The position numbers and the translations under genes are program-made. Of a stretch of DNA of 64,000 nucleotides, positions 54,912 to 64,000 are shown one piece after another. The stretch is from positions 620,001 to 684,000 of the forward strand of contig CAWDIH010000001.1 of assembly GCA_963802415.1 (NCBI GenBank), read 5' to 3'. How positions within the stretch are numbered: position 1 is the first letter of the stretch; each line of letters begins with the position of its first letter. Origin of the DNA: DATAES01 sp963802415. Its GTDB lineage: Bacteria; Actinomycetota; Acidimicrobiia; Acidimicrobiales; JACDCH01. The notes under the pieces are model-generated. The model was given only the letters and a program-made list of their open reading frames with translations, was not told where the DNA came from and made no database searches.

Positions 54912-55854
54912 ATGCACACCCGGATCGGACCCGGCGTCATCCAGATCGACACGTTGCTCGGGGGGATGGCACAAGGTGACCGCGGGCTACCTGATCGAAG
55001 GCTCCGAACCCGTGCTGGTGGAGACAGGCAGTCAATCGTCCGTCGGCGCCTTGCTCGACGCGCTGGCCGACCTGCACGTCGCGCCCGACACACTCGCCGG
55101 CATCGCAGTCACGCACATCCACCTCGATCACGCAGGCGGCGTCGGTGACGTGGCTCGTGCGTTCCCCGACGCCACCGTGTACGTCCACGAAAAGGGCGCC
55201 CGCCATCTCGTCGATCCATCGAGGCTCGTGCAGAGCGCGGCGATGGTGTACGGCGATCTCCTCGATTCGCTCTATGGTCGGCTGGACCCCACGCCTGCCG
55301 AACGCGTGCATGTCCTCGAGGACGGCGAGACGATCAGCATCGACCCCAACCGCACGCTGACCACTGTCGACTCCCCAGGGCACGCGAAGCACCACCTCGC
55401 GCTGCACGACTCCGAGAGCGGGCTGCTGTTTGCCGGCGACGCGGTCGGTGTGCGTCTGCCCGACGCCGGCGTGCTTCGCCCTGCGACCCCACCACCGGAC
55501 TTCGACCTCGACCAGGCGCTCACCTCGCTACGACGGTTCGCGGAGCGCCGCCCGACCGGAGTCGCGCTGGCGCACTTCGGCCTCGTGCCCGATCCCATGG
55601 AGACGCTCGCGGAAGCGGAGGGCATCTTGCGCGCCTGGGCGGAGGTGGCCGAAAAGGCGTACCGCGAGGATCGCGACATCGCCACTGCATTGGACGAGGC
55701 CTTCGGTCAGGAGCTCAAAGGGGTGGATCCCGAACACAGGGAGAAGCTCGAGACGCTGAACGGCATCCATTCGAACGCCGCGGGCTTTCGGCGGTGGCTC
55801 GAGACCCGTGGCAACGGTCACGCGCACGACCACCTCCACGCCCATCCGCACTGA
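54912..55854 (+). CDS. MBL-fold metallohydrolase (frameshifted at the start)
   Basis: A 313-residue hydrolase after repair. It has the full metal motif VTHIHLDHAGGVGDVA, then HEKGARHLVDPSRLV, SPGHAKHHLALHD and GLLFAGDAVGVRL, with a His-rich C-terminus (GNGHAHDHLHAHPH). The run of six G at 54960-54965 has one G too many: removing it joins IDTLLGGWHK to VTAGYLIEGSEPVLVETG. Possibly a hydroxyacylglutathione hydrolase or quorum-lactonase relative; substrate unknown. Divergent from xseA. Confidence 0.85.
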
Positions 55855-57434
55855 ATGAAGCTCGTCCTCGATCGAGTCGAGACGCGCTGCCCTCGCGGGC
55901 GTGTGACGGTCGACGTCGAGTCCACGGATGGCATCGCGTTTCGTTGGTGGATGATGAACGAGTGCGACGGGGCTGCGACGGTCGACGCGGTTGCCGTGGT
56001 GTGGCGGATCGTCGACGTGAAGGAGCCCGTCCGGATGTTCCGTCACGGGTACCAGTCGTGGTCCGCGTCCGGTTGGGCGACCTTCGGGATCGACGAGGAC
56101 CCGTCGCGAACGCCTGGCGCGGTTTCTCTGGTCCTCGACATGCATCACGCAGATCCCGCGACCGCCGAAGCTCACGAACTGCGGAGCGAGCTCGTCACGG
56201 TTCTCGACGACGAGTCGCGTGATCCGCCGCTCGTGGCCGGATTCTTGGGCGGTACCGAACACGACGGTACGTTTCGCCTTCGCCGGCGCGATGACGGTTT
56301 GGAGCTCTGGGCCGAGGCATTTCTCGGCGGCGTCGCGGTCGAGCGTGGGTCGGTCCGACGCTTGCACTCGGTTGGCTCGTGGCAGGGCGCCACCGACCTT
56401 CGCGTCGCGCTCGACGAGTGGGCGGCCGCGATCGGATCGTCCAGCGGAGCGCGACTGACCTCGCCGTATCAGGTCGGTTGGTGCTCCTGGTACCACTACT
56501 TCGACGCTGTGGCCGAGCGTGACGTGATGACCAACCTTGCGCTTGCGAGCTCGTGGCCGTTCGAGGTCTTTCAGATCGACGACGGCTTCCAACCCGCAAT
56601 CGGCGACTGGCTCGCGACCAACGACAAGTTCGACTCGTCGTTGGAAGAGCTTGCGGCCGGCATCAGCGCGGAGGGGCTCGTGCCAGGACTCTGGATCGCT
56701 CCGTATCTCGCCGCTCCAACGGCGGCTGTGGCACGGGAGCATCCGGGTTGGTTCGCGTCGCGCCACACGTCGTCACATCCCTTGGTCGGGATGGTGAACG
56801 AGAACTGGGGCGGACCGGTGTACGTGCTCGACACGACGCAGCCCGAGGTGCTCGAGCATCTCGAGCACGTCGCGGACACTCACGGCAGCCGGGTTCCGTT
56901 ACCTGAAGCTCGACTTCACGTACGCGCCCGGTCTCGCGGGCCAGTACGCGGACGCCTCACAGGCGCCCGCGGAGCGCGTCCGTGCAGGTTTCGACGCCAT
57001 TCGTCGAGGAGCCGGTGACGACGTTTTCGGTGCTGGGCTGTGGCGCGCCGCTCGGTGCGTGCATCGGCGCCGTCGACGGCATGCGCATCGGACCGGACGT
57101 CGCGCCGTGGTGGAACCCGCCACGGGAGAGTTGGTCGCCGCCCGGCTACGCCGAGACGTCACCTGCAACTGCGTTCGCGCTCGCGGCCACGAAGGCGCGC
57201 CAGTTCATGCACCGTCGCCTGTGGCTCAACGATCCCGACTGCGTGATGCTGCGGACGCGTCAGACGTCGCTGTCAGAAGAACACGTCCGTCGCTGGGCCT
57301 TGGCCGTCGGAGAGAGCGGCGGCATGGCGTTGGTGTCCGACGACCTGTCTCTGCTCGGCACCACCGAGCGCTCGCTCTTCGACGAGATCATCATGCTCGG
57401 CCGCGCCCGCGATGCTGCGTACGGGGTCAGCTGA
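55855..57434 (+). CDS. GH36-type alpha-galactosidase-like glycosidase (two frameshifts)
   Basis: About 525 residues after repair. N-terminal beta region with FRHGYQSWSASGWATFG; catalytic barrel with QVGWCSWYHYF, FEVFQIDDGFQPAIGDWLATN, PGLWIAPYLAAPTA, YLKLDFTYAPGLAG (nucleophile Asp) and GAVDGMRIGPDVAPWW (acid/base Asp). Extra bases near 56870-56882 and at 57029-57030 break the frame. Typical of GH36 melibiases, hydrolysing terminal alpha-galactosides or related glycosides. Follows the MBL gene directly; the ATG abuts the MBL stop. Confidence 0.85.
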
Positions 57435-59311
57435 TCGGCTCGACGTCTGTGCGAAGCAAGGTGCGGTAGAGATCGGCGTAGAGACCGTCGGCCTCGAGGA
57501 GTTCGTGGTGCTCGCCGCGTTCGACGATGCGACCCTCGTCGACCACGAGGATCTGATCAGCGTTGGTGATCGTCGACAGGCGATGGGCGATGACGACGGC
57601 GGTGCGTCCCGCGAGGGCGGTTGCGAGAGCGTTCTGCACCGCGGCCTCGTTCTCCGAGTCGAGATGGCTCGTGGCCTCGTCGAGGATGACGACCGCGGGG
57701 TCCTTGAGCAGCACCCGCGCGATTGCGAGTCGCTGCTTCTCGCCGCCCGACAAGCGGTACCCGCGCTCGCCCACCACGGTGTCGTAGCCGTCGGGCAGAC
57801 CGATGAGGACGTCATGGATCTGCGCGGCGCGACACGCCTCGTGGATGATCTCGATCGACGGCGTCGGGCCGCGCATAGCGCAGGTTCGACAGCACGGTGT
57901 CGTGGAAGAGATGCGGGTCTTGCGCGACCACGCCGATGGCGGTGCGCAGCGATGCCTGTGTCACGCCGCGCACGTCGTGGCCGTCGATGCGCACCGCCCC
58001 CGACGTCACGTCGTACAACCTCGGGATCAGGTTGCTGATCGTGGTCTTGCCGCCTCCCGACGGCCCGACGAGCGCCACGAGCTGACCCGGCTCGATGTTC
58101 GCGGTGACGCCACGCAGGACGAACGCGCCGGGCGTGTCCGGCAGCGGCCGCCCGCTGGTCGGGTCCGACTCGAGCGACGCGAGCGATACGTCTGACGCCG
58201 CGGGGTAGCGGAACCAGACGTCGTCGATCTCGATCCGGCCGAGCGGTCGGTCGAGGTCTGGCGCTCCCGGCGCATCGACGATCGCGTTCGGTGTGTCGAG
58301 CACCTCGAACACGCGCTCGAACGAGACGAACGCGCGTCATGATGTCGACGCGGGCATTCGTGAGCGCGGTGAGCGGCCCGTAGACACGCGTCACGTATGT
58401 GGCGAGTGCGACCATCGTCCCGAGCGTGAGCGTGCCGGAGATCACGAGGTGACCACCCACGAGGTACACCGCGGCCGTTGCGACCGCCCCGACCAACGTG
58501 AGGGCGATGAAGAAGACCCGCCCGTACATCGCGCTGCGCACGCCGATGTCGCGCACCCGTCCGGCGCGGTTGGAGAAGTCCTCGGCCTCGTCGTCGTGAC
58601 GCCCGAACAGCTTCACCAGCAGCGCGCCGGCGACGTTGAAGCGCTCGGTCATCGTGGTGTTCATCTCGCTGTTGAGGTCCATGCCTTCACGGGTGATCGC
58701 CTGCAACTGCCGGCCGATGCGCTTGGCGGGCGCGATGAACAACGGCAGCAGTACAAGCGTGAGCAGGGCCAGCCGCCACTCGAAGAACGCCATGGCGCCG
58801 AGTGTGAACGCGACCGTCACGATGTTCGAGACGACCGAGCCGAGGGTGCCGGTGAGGGCGCGCTGCGCGCCGATGACGTCGTTGTTCATGCGGCTGATCA
58901 ACGCACCGGTCTGCGTGCGAGTGAAGAACGCGATCGGCATCCGTTGCGCGTGATCGAACAACGATCGTCGCAGCTCGAAGATCAGACCTTCGCCGATCTT
59001 CGCCGACCACCAACGTTCGCCGAGGGAGAGCAGCGCGTCGCCGATCGCGATCGCCACCATGAGAACGGCGAGCGCGGTGACCATGCTGTCGTCCCGTTGG
59101 GGGATCGCGGTGTCGATGATCCGCCTGATCAGCAGCGGCGGGAGATGCCCACGAACGCCTCGAGCACGATCGTGACGAGGAAGCCGAACAGCATCGGCCG
59201 GTACGGCCGGGCGAAGCTCCAGACCCGCCGCAGGAGGTGCCGGTCGACGTGGGCACCACGGACCGCCGCGGGATCCGTGCCGAGCATGTTGTGCGGGCCC
59301 ATGTGACGCAT
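57427..59311 (-). CDS. ABC exporter, fused membrane and ATPase domains (three frameshifts)
   Basis: A ~627-residue half-transporter after repair. The membrane domain has six helices (LLSLGERWWSAKIGEGLIFEL, TQTGALISRMNNDVIGAQRA, MAFFEWRLALLTLVLLPLF, GALLVKLFGRHDDE). The ATPase has Walker A GPSGGGKTT, Q-loop VVAQDPHLF, signature RLSGGEKQRLAIARVLL and Walker B AVVILDEATSHLD. Breaks lie near 59140 (missing base after FVGIS), 58333-58338 (after VDIMTR) and 57860 (after RYARPDA). ATG at 59311. Similar to multidrug/lipid exporters; substrate unknown. It overlaps the 3' end of the GH36 gene by 8 bases, tail to tail. Confidence 0.85.
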
Positions 59312-59365
59312 CGGGGGAATGGTAAGCGGATCCTGCGTAAATCCCGCCTGGCTAACGTTGTTCCC

Positions 59366-59452
59366 GGAGGGTTGCCTGAGTGGACGAAAGGGGCGGCCTC
59401 GAAAGCCGTTGTGGCCTCCGGGTCACCGTGGGTTCAAATCCCACACCCTCCG
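59366..59452 (+). tRNA. tRNA-Ser (anticodon CGA)
   Basis: A class II tRNA of 87 bases. Acceptor GGAGGGT pairs with ACCCTCC (59445-59451), followed by discriminator G. The D arm TTGCCTGAGTGGACGAAAG, anticodon loop CTCGAAA with CGA at 59400-59402, a long variable arm, and the T arm GTGGGTTCAAATCCCAC are all visible. The encoded end is GCC without a terminal A, so CCA is completed by the enzyme. It reads UCG codons. Confidence 0.95.
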
Positions 59453-59774
59453 CCGAGCCGTCCACGGTCGCTCGTGGGCCGCTGCGCTCCGTGTCCTCGC
59501 TCCATTTGCGACGCACCGCGGCTCGGAACCCGAGGGCCACCCCACACCGCGCAAGGAGCGCGCCATGACCACGAAGACCAACGACCGCGCTGGCGCTCTG
59601 CTCGAGCGCCTCCACACAGAAGTCGCCGCGCTCGTCAGTCGCGCGCCCTCGGCGGCTCCCCGTTGAGGGTGCTCTGTCGCTCTCGTAGGGTGGGTCGCCC
59701 GGGTGACTGGCCCTGCGACGATGGGTTGGCCCGAGCGGCCAGCTCGATGCTCACCAGCCGCGCGGAGGTCAGAG
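59453..59774. other. Gap after the tRNA with one short frame
   Basis: About 320 bases. It holds the 33-codon frame described separately (59565-59666) and little else. No repeat of the tRNA 3' end was seen here or to the end of the window. Confidence 0.4.
59565..59666 (+). CDS. Short reading frame, possible truncated gene start
   Basis: A 33-codon frame beginning MTTKTNDRAGALLERLHTEV, with a good ribosome site (aaggag) 8 bases upstream. The sequence resembles the N-terminus of ArdC-type antirestriction proteins common on actinobacterial mobile DNA, but it stops where the domain should continue. It may be a remnant of an element inserted at the tRNA. This resemblance is weak. Confidence 0.3.
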   Translation: MTTKTNDRAGALLERLHTEVAALVSRAPSAAPR

Positions 59775-60188
59775 ATGAGCAACATCGACATGGGCGGTGA
59801 CCCGCCGGCGCCGCTACCGCCCGAGCGCATCGACCAGATGGTGGCCGCGGCTCGCGGGGGCGCGACATGGCGCGCCGAGCTCGGCCTTCCGGAGCCGTCC
59901 CCCCGACTCGCCGACGCGATCGAATCGCTGGGCCGAGTGGCTCGAGCGGCCCCGTTGCAAGCTGGCGGGTCGGCGTTCGACGCCGTGCTCACCGCAGCCA
60001 GGGAGGATCACCCCGGCGAGACAGCGCTCGACCAATTGGTCCGGCGTGCGCGTTGCTCTCGATGCTCGAGGAACGGCGAACCAGGCGACCAACCGGAAGC
60101 CAGTGACACACGGTGTGTAGTCGCGCTCGTGGCTGCGAGTAGCAAGCTCAGCTGCTGCCGGTGCGCCGATCCGAAGATCGACGGCTAG
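59775..60188 (+). CDS. Hypothetical protein
   Basis: A ~137-residue frame starting MSNIDMGGDPPAPLPPERID. The first ~90 residues have coherent helices (LADAIESLGRVARAAPLQAG, SAFDAVLTAAREDHPGE); after LDQLVRRA the sequence turns Cys/Arg-rich, and another frame gives LLSMLEERRTRRPTGSQ, so a small indel near 60050 is likely and the real end may be ~60106. Unrecognised family. Confidence 0.45.
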   Translation: MSNIDMGGDPPAPLPPERIDQMVAAARGGATWRAELGLPEPSPRLADAIESLGRVARAAPLQAGGSAFDAVLTAAREDHPGETALDQLVRRARCSRCSRNGEPGDQPEASDTRCVVALVAASSKLSCCRCADPKIDG

Positions 60189-60591
60189 GACCTGCTGGCG
60201 GTCAGCTGACGCAGGGTTTCGAGAACCTCGTGTAGGGCAGCAGCCCGTCCGGCAGCGACGTCAACGCGAAGATGGCCGAGTGACGTACGGAGCCAACCAG
60301 GATGGAACCGACGGAGGCGGTGCTCGGCTACCTCGAAGGCGGCACCACCGGCCGACGGGGGCCTGAGAGGGGCGGGCCGCCCGCACCAGCGCCACCGGAC
60401 GTTCCCGAGGCCAGCGGCCCCGCGGGGGTAGCTCCGCTCGGCCGGGTACACGCGTGGTCGCCGACCCACACGTCGTGACGCCGAGTTCCTCGGTATGCCT
60501 TGCGGCCCGGACGACTGGTTGGCCGCTCGCGACTCGACCGTACTGTGTAGGTGAATCCCGTACGTGATGGCCATCCTGCGAGCATGCACCT
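60189..60591. other. Region without a clear gene
   Basis: About 400 bases. On the minus strand a helical segment (RTSLGHLRVDVAAGRAAALH, then EVLETLRQLTASRS) ends near 60185 and could be the C-terminus of a decayed gene, but no matching upstream part is readable. I see no strong hairpin or repeat. Confidence 0.3.
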
Positions 60592-61542
60592 ATGAGCGCA
60601 CCTGACGCGGTCGTCGTCGGCGCCGGCATCATCGGCGTCACGACGGCCATTCGCCTCGCAGGCGCCGGCCTCGATGTCACCATCCTCGCCGCGGACGAAC
60701 CGGGTGACACGACATCAGTGCTTGCCACTGCGATGGTCGGGCCGTCGTTCGGCATGCTCGGATCGCGCGGCACGCACTGGGAGACGCAAACGGTCGCCGC
60801 GGTTCTGGCCGACGAGAACGCACCCGGGGTTCACGTGTGCCGAGGAAGGTTCATCGCAAGGCCCGCGGGTCTCCTTCCGCCTGGCGCCGACTCGTTGCCC
60901 GGGTTCGAGCTCTGCACCGATGACGAAACGCCGCCTGGCTACGGGACCGCATTCTGGGCCCGGGTTCCGCTCATCGACATGACGCGCTATCTGCCGTTCC
61001 TTGCCGAGCGCGCCGCTGCCATGGGCATCGCGATGCAGCGACGACGGCTCGAGTCCCTGAGCGAAGCCTCCGAGATCGCTCCCCGCGTTGCGAACTGTTC
61101 AGGGCTCGGTGCACGCGAGCTCGTCCCCGACCCCGAGGTGACGCCACTGCGCGGACCGAAGATCGTCGTCGCCAATCCAGGCATCGACACCTTCCTCATC
61201 GAAGGGCCGCCCGGACCGGAAGGCACCAGCTATCACCCACACGGTGATGTCGTCGTACTTGGTGGAAGCGCCAAGCCGAGTAGCGACACGACGCCAGATC
61301 TCACCGAGGAGCGCGCCATCATCGCTCGATGCGCCACGATCGAACCTCGGCTCGCGGACCCGACCGTGATCGAACACCGTGTTGGTCTGCGACCGTCTCG
61401 CGCGGACATCCGGCTCGAAGCGGAGCGCAGTGGTTCGGCGACCATCGTGCACAACTATGGACACGGCAGTATGGGCGTGTCGCTGGCCTGGGGATGCGCC
61501 GGCGAAGCTACGCACCTGCCGCACGCCAACAGGTGCGACTGA
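60592..61542 (+). CDS. D-amino acid oxidase family flavoprotein
   Basis: A 316-residue FAD-dependent oxidase. It has VVVGAGIIGVTTAIRLAGAG for FAD, ATAMVGPSFG, WARVPLIDMTRYLPFLAERA, RVANCSGLGARELVPD, HRVGLRPSRADIRLE with the substrate Arg, and VHNYGHGSMGVSLAWGCA, the DAAO C-terminal signature. It oxidises D-amino acids to 2-oxo acids, ammonia and hydrogen peroxide. ATG at 60592. Lies alone in the accessory region. Confidence 0.88.
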   Translation: MSAPDAVVVGAGIIGVTTAIRLAGAGLDVTILAADEPGDTTSVLATAMVGPSFGMLGSRGTHWETQTVAAVLADENAPGVHVCRGRFIARPAGLLPPGADSLPGFELCTDDETPPGYGTAFWARVPLIDMTRYLPFLAERAAAMGIAMQRRRLESLSEASEIAPRVANCSGLGARELVPDPEVTPLRGPKIVVANPGIDTFLIEGPPGPEGTSYHPHGDVVVLGGSAKPSSDTTPDLTEERAIIARCATIEPRLADPTVIEHRVGLRPSRADIRLEAERSGSATIVHNYGHGSMGVSLAWGCAGEATHLPHANRCD

Positions 61543-61617
61543 CGCGCGCTATGGGACACCTCGAGCGACACTTGCGATGACACTCCACGGGCGCGATGTG
61601 TCGTACGGTCGCTTCTT

Positions 61618-62143
61618 GTGGGGGACCATGTCGCCGTCGGCTTCCGTTGCCACTCCGGGTGGGCTGTTGCCGTGGTTGTTGCGGGGACTGTTCGTGCCCC
61701 AGTCGTGGTGGATCGCAGACGCGTCGAGCTGGTCGAGCCCTCGATGCCCCGGCAGCCGTACCACGCGGTTGCCGAATACGGATCGCCCTCCGACGTCATC
61801 GACGTCGTGACGGACGCTGCAAGGCGTGCGGCGGTGGAAGCACTGCAATCCATGCCCGCGTGTTGACGTTGTTGGTCTTGTCGGAACCGAGCGCCGCATA
61901 CCGGGAAGCCTCGATCAGATCCTTGCCTCCCATGCACTACTCCACGCGGCCGAGGGACAGCTGTTCGAGCGAGCCGTGATCGAGGCCGCCAACGATGCTG
62001 GCCTCTCCGTTCACGTTGTGGAGCCCAGGTCGATCGAGATATCCGAGACAGTTGACGCCTTGCGACGTTCCGTTGGTGCGCCTTGGCAGAAGGATCACAA
62101 ATGGGCGACCACCGCGGCGCTTGCCGCGCTGGCGTCCGTTTGA
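61618..62143 (+). CDS. Conserved hypothetical protein (frameshifted)
   Basis: A ~174-residue protein after repair. It starts GTG with VAVGFRCHSGWAVAVVVAG, then PVVVDRRRVELVEPSMPRQPYHA, and in the next frame LDQILASHALLHAAEGQLFE with PWQKDHKWATTAALAALA at the end. The frame changes near 61855-61865 (after EALQSM). The pattern resembles an uncharacterised family I cannot name with confidence; the N-terminal strand with conserved Ser-Gly-Trp and the terminal KxWA motif are its marks. Confidence 0.5.
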
Positions 62144-62258
62144 CCAGAAGCCAGGCAGCGCAACTCCTCTATGACGCGAGCGACGCATCGCGCATGGCAA
62201 CCGGTGCGGGCCGTCGGCGGACCTGCATTCAAATCGAGATCGCGCAAGACTCCGCGCC

Positions 62259-63559
62259 GTGGCGGACACCGAGGTTCGGTATGCGGCGCATGCCGGGCGC
62301 TACTCGCGTTCTCGGTGTTCGGGGAGGGACCGCACGACCTTGCGGTTCAGCAGTGGCGTTGGCCGATCGACTTGATGTGGGACCTCCCCCAACTGGCCAG
62401 CTTCATGGAGTCGTTGGGCCGCATGGCTCGGGTCATCGTGTACGACACGCGGGGCATTGGTGCGTCCGACCCTTCTTCGGGTACGGCTGCAGTGGAGGAT
62501 GAATCCGATGATCTGCTCGCCATCCTCGATGCGGCCGGCTCCGATCGGGTAACCGTGTTCGACATGCAGACGGGCAGCGGGGTGCTGTTCGCGGCGACAT
62601 ATCCGGAGCGTGTCCGGTCGCTGATCCTCGCCCACTTTCGTTCGTCGTATCCGGAGCTTCGTCAACTTTCCGCCTCGGACCGCGTGAAGCTCGTGATGGC
62701 GCTGCGCAATCCGGAGATCCTGCACGACGAGAACCCGCGGGTGGCCCACGACCCACTGCTGCGACGGTGGTGGGGCCGCGCGTCCCGACTCGCAACTACT
62801 CCGGAACGACAGCTACGAAACATCGAGCGGGCGGCGAACATAGATTGGCAACCTGTACTTTCGACGATCCGAGCACCTACGCTCGTCTTGCACCGTCGCG
62901 ACAACCGGATGTGGGGCATCGACCAGAGTCGAGAAGCCGCGAGCCGAATCCCGGGTGCCCGATTCGTCGAGCTACCCGGCGCCGAGAACGACCTCTTCCT
63001 CGGTGACACCCGACCTGTGCTGGCGGAGATCGAACGCTTCTTGAACGCACCCCAAGCCGACGTCGAGCACGATCGACCGCTGGCAACGGTGCTCATCACG
63101 GACATCGTGGAGTCCACCGAGCAGCTTGTCGCACACGGTGATGCTGCCTGGCGCCATCTCCTCGACGACCACGATCAAACCATGGATCATGTCGTCACGG
63201 CGTACCGGGGGCGCGTCGTCAAACAACTCGGGGACGGCATCTTGGCGACATTCGACGGTCCCGCCAGAGCAGGGCGGTGCGCGGCCGCGATCCTCGACGC
63301 AGCAAGGAACCACGGCATCATGCTGCGAACCGGACTGCACACAGGAGAGATCGAGATCCGAGCATCCGACGTCGCCGGCATCGCCGTGCACATCGCGAGT
63401 CGCATCGCCGCTCTCGCCGACGCGAACGAGATCCTCGTTTCCCGAACGGTCGTCGACCTCACCGCCGGGTCAGGTATCCAGTTCGTCCCGCGCGGAGAGC
63501 ACCAACTCAAGGGCGTGCCCGGCAGCTGGCCCACCTATGCCGCTGTCACCAACACGTAA
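62259..63559 (+). CDS. Alpha/beta-hydrolase - class III nucleotide cyclase fusion (frameshifted)
   Basis: A 433-residue protein after repair. The N-terminal ~265 residues are an alpha/beta-hydrolase-like domain (VIVYDTRGIGASDP; LFAATYPERVRSLIL; APTLVLHRRDN). Its nucleophile elbow reads VFDMQTGSG, without Ser, so the domain may be a sensor rather than an enzyme. The C-terminal cyclase has LATVLITDIVESTEQL and VVKQLGDGILATFDG with both metal Asp, and GLHTGEIEIR. One C is missing after 62303 (HAGRY then LAFSVFGEGP). GTG at 62259. Likely makes cAMP on sensing a ligand. Confidence 0.85.
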
Positions 63560-63648
63560 TCCGGGTCGAGTGGTAGCTCGGCGGGATCGAAGCCTGACCT
63601 ACCCGAAGTGCCCGTCTTCAGGGTGCAAGCCGAACTTACGATTCAGGC

Positions 63649-64000
63649 ATGGCGGCCAACCCGGTGATCTTCCTCGTCGACGACGACTCGGCCGTCCTCG
63701 ACGCGCTGACGTCCGACGTCGAGGTCCGGTTCGGCGGCGACTGCCGGGTCGTGGCCGAGTCGTCGGCGTCCGCCGCACTGACCGCCATGGCCGAGTTGCG
63801 GGACCGGTCGGAGGAGGTGGCGGTTGTCATCGCCGACCAGGACATGTCCGAAATGATGGGCATCGACCTCCTGACCAGGGCCCACGCGCTGCACCCCGAC
63901 GCCCAGCGCGTCCTGCTGGGAGACCGCGACTACACCGCGGCCAACCCCATGGTGAGGGCCATGTTGCTCGGCCAGATCGACTACCAGCTGGCCAAGCCCT
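63649..64000 (+). CDS. Response-regulator protein, truncated by the window edge
   Basis: The first 117 codons of a receiver domain: VIFLVDDDSAVLDALTSDVE with the acidic pair, VVIADQDMSEMMGIDLL with the phosphorylation Asp, then RVLLGDRDY and a Lys near the end (YQLAKP). The gene continues beyond the window. Such receivers are often fused to a thioredoxin-reductase-like flavoprotein, but that part is not visible. ATG at 63649. Confidence 0.75.
   Translation, partial: MAANPVIFLVDDDSAVLDALTSDVEVRFGGDCRVVAESSASAALTAMAELRDRSEEVAVVIADQDMSEMMGIDLLTRAHALHPDAQRVLLGDRDYTAANPMVRAMLLGQIDYQLAKP

Noticed and set aside
59453..64000. Attachment-site duplication of the tRNA-Ser 3' end
   Set aside because: I looked for repeats of the T-arm and acceptor sequence downstream and saw none inside the window.

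Overview
The window is high-GC, gene-dense DNA from an Actinomycetota-like bacterium. I suggest, as inference only, the Acidimicrobiia side of the phylum. The support is a dnaK-grpE-dnaJ-hspR-clpB operon led by an HspR-like operator, a BldC-type regulator, the short PurL that works with PurS and PurQ, several class III nucleotide cyclase regulators, and frequent GTG/TTG starts.

Layout. 1-10.3 kb is an accessory stretch: ankyrin protein, 57-aa zinc ribbon, orphan MerB-like lyase, decayed SnoaL protein, two acetyltransferases, a P450, an IS110-family element, a large cyclase/ATPase regulator, a pentapeptide remnant and SixA. 10.4-13.3 kb holds a secreted surface protein and a region without a convincing gene. 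13.3-19.4 kb holds a dCTP deaminase, a membrane iron-sulfur oxidoreductase, a degenerate metallo-beta-lactamase-fold protein, a cyclic-nucleotide-binding protein, a winged-helix regulator and GpmA. 19.4-25.9 kb is the chaperone operon. 26.3-45.8 kb carries purA, purD, purE, purB, purC, purS, purQ, purL, purF, purM and pyrE, interleaved with sugar-nucleotide and envelope genes (nucleotide-sugar dehydrogenase, DUF4910, rmlC, GtrA) and with lhgO and an SDR gene. 45.9-59.3 kb has an amino-acid dehydrogenase, bldC, fabZ, a response regulator, a tandem hydrolase, a prenyl synthase, a HAD phosphatase, a secreted glucosaminidase, xseB/xseA, an MBL hydrolase, a GH36 glycosidase and an ABC exporter. A tRNA-Ser(CGA) at 59.37 kb is followed by a patchy accessory tail: hypotheticals, a D-amino acid oxidase, a hydrolase-cyclase fusion and a truncated response regulator.

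The most important caution is that about twenty single or double base indels interrupt otherwise well-conserved frames, including the normally essential purC, purF, purL and clpB. They look like sequence errors rather than decay, so the affected genes are given here as full spans with the shift position noted.

The most unusual non-coding signals are a three-unit array of ~45-49 bp palindromes between a nucleotide-sugar dehydrogenase gene and purC, a related ~50 bp palindrome found at two convergent gene junctions, and a ~300 bp non-coding leader before the IS110 transposase that could encode a bridge RNA.
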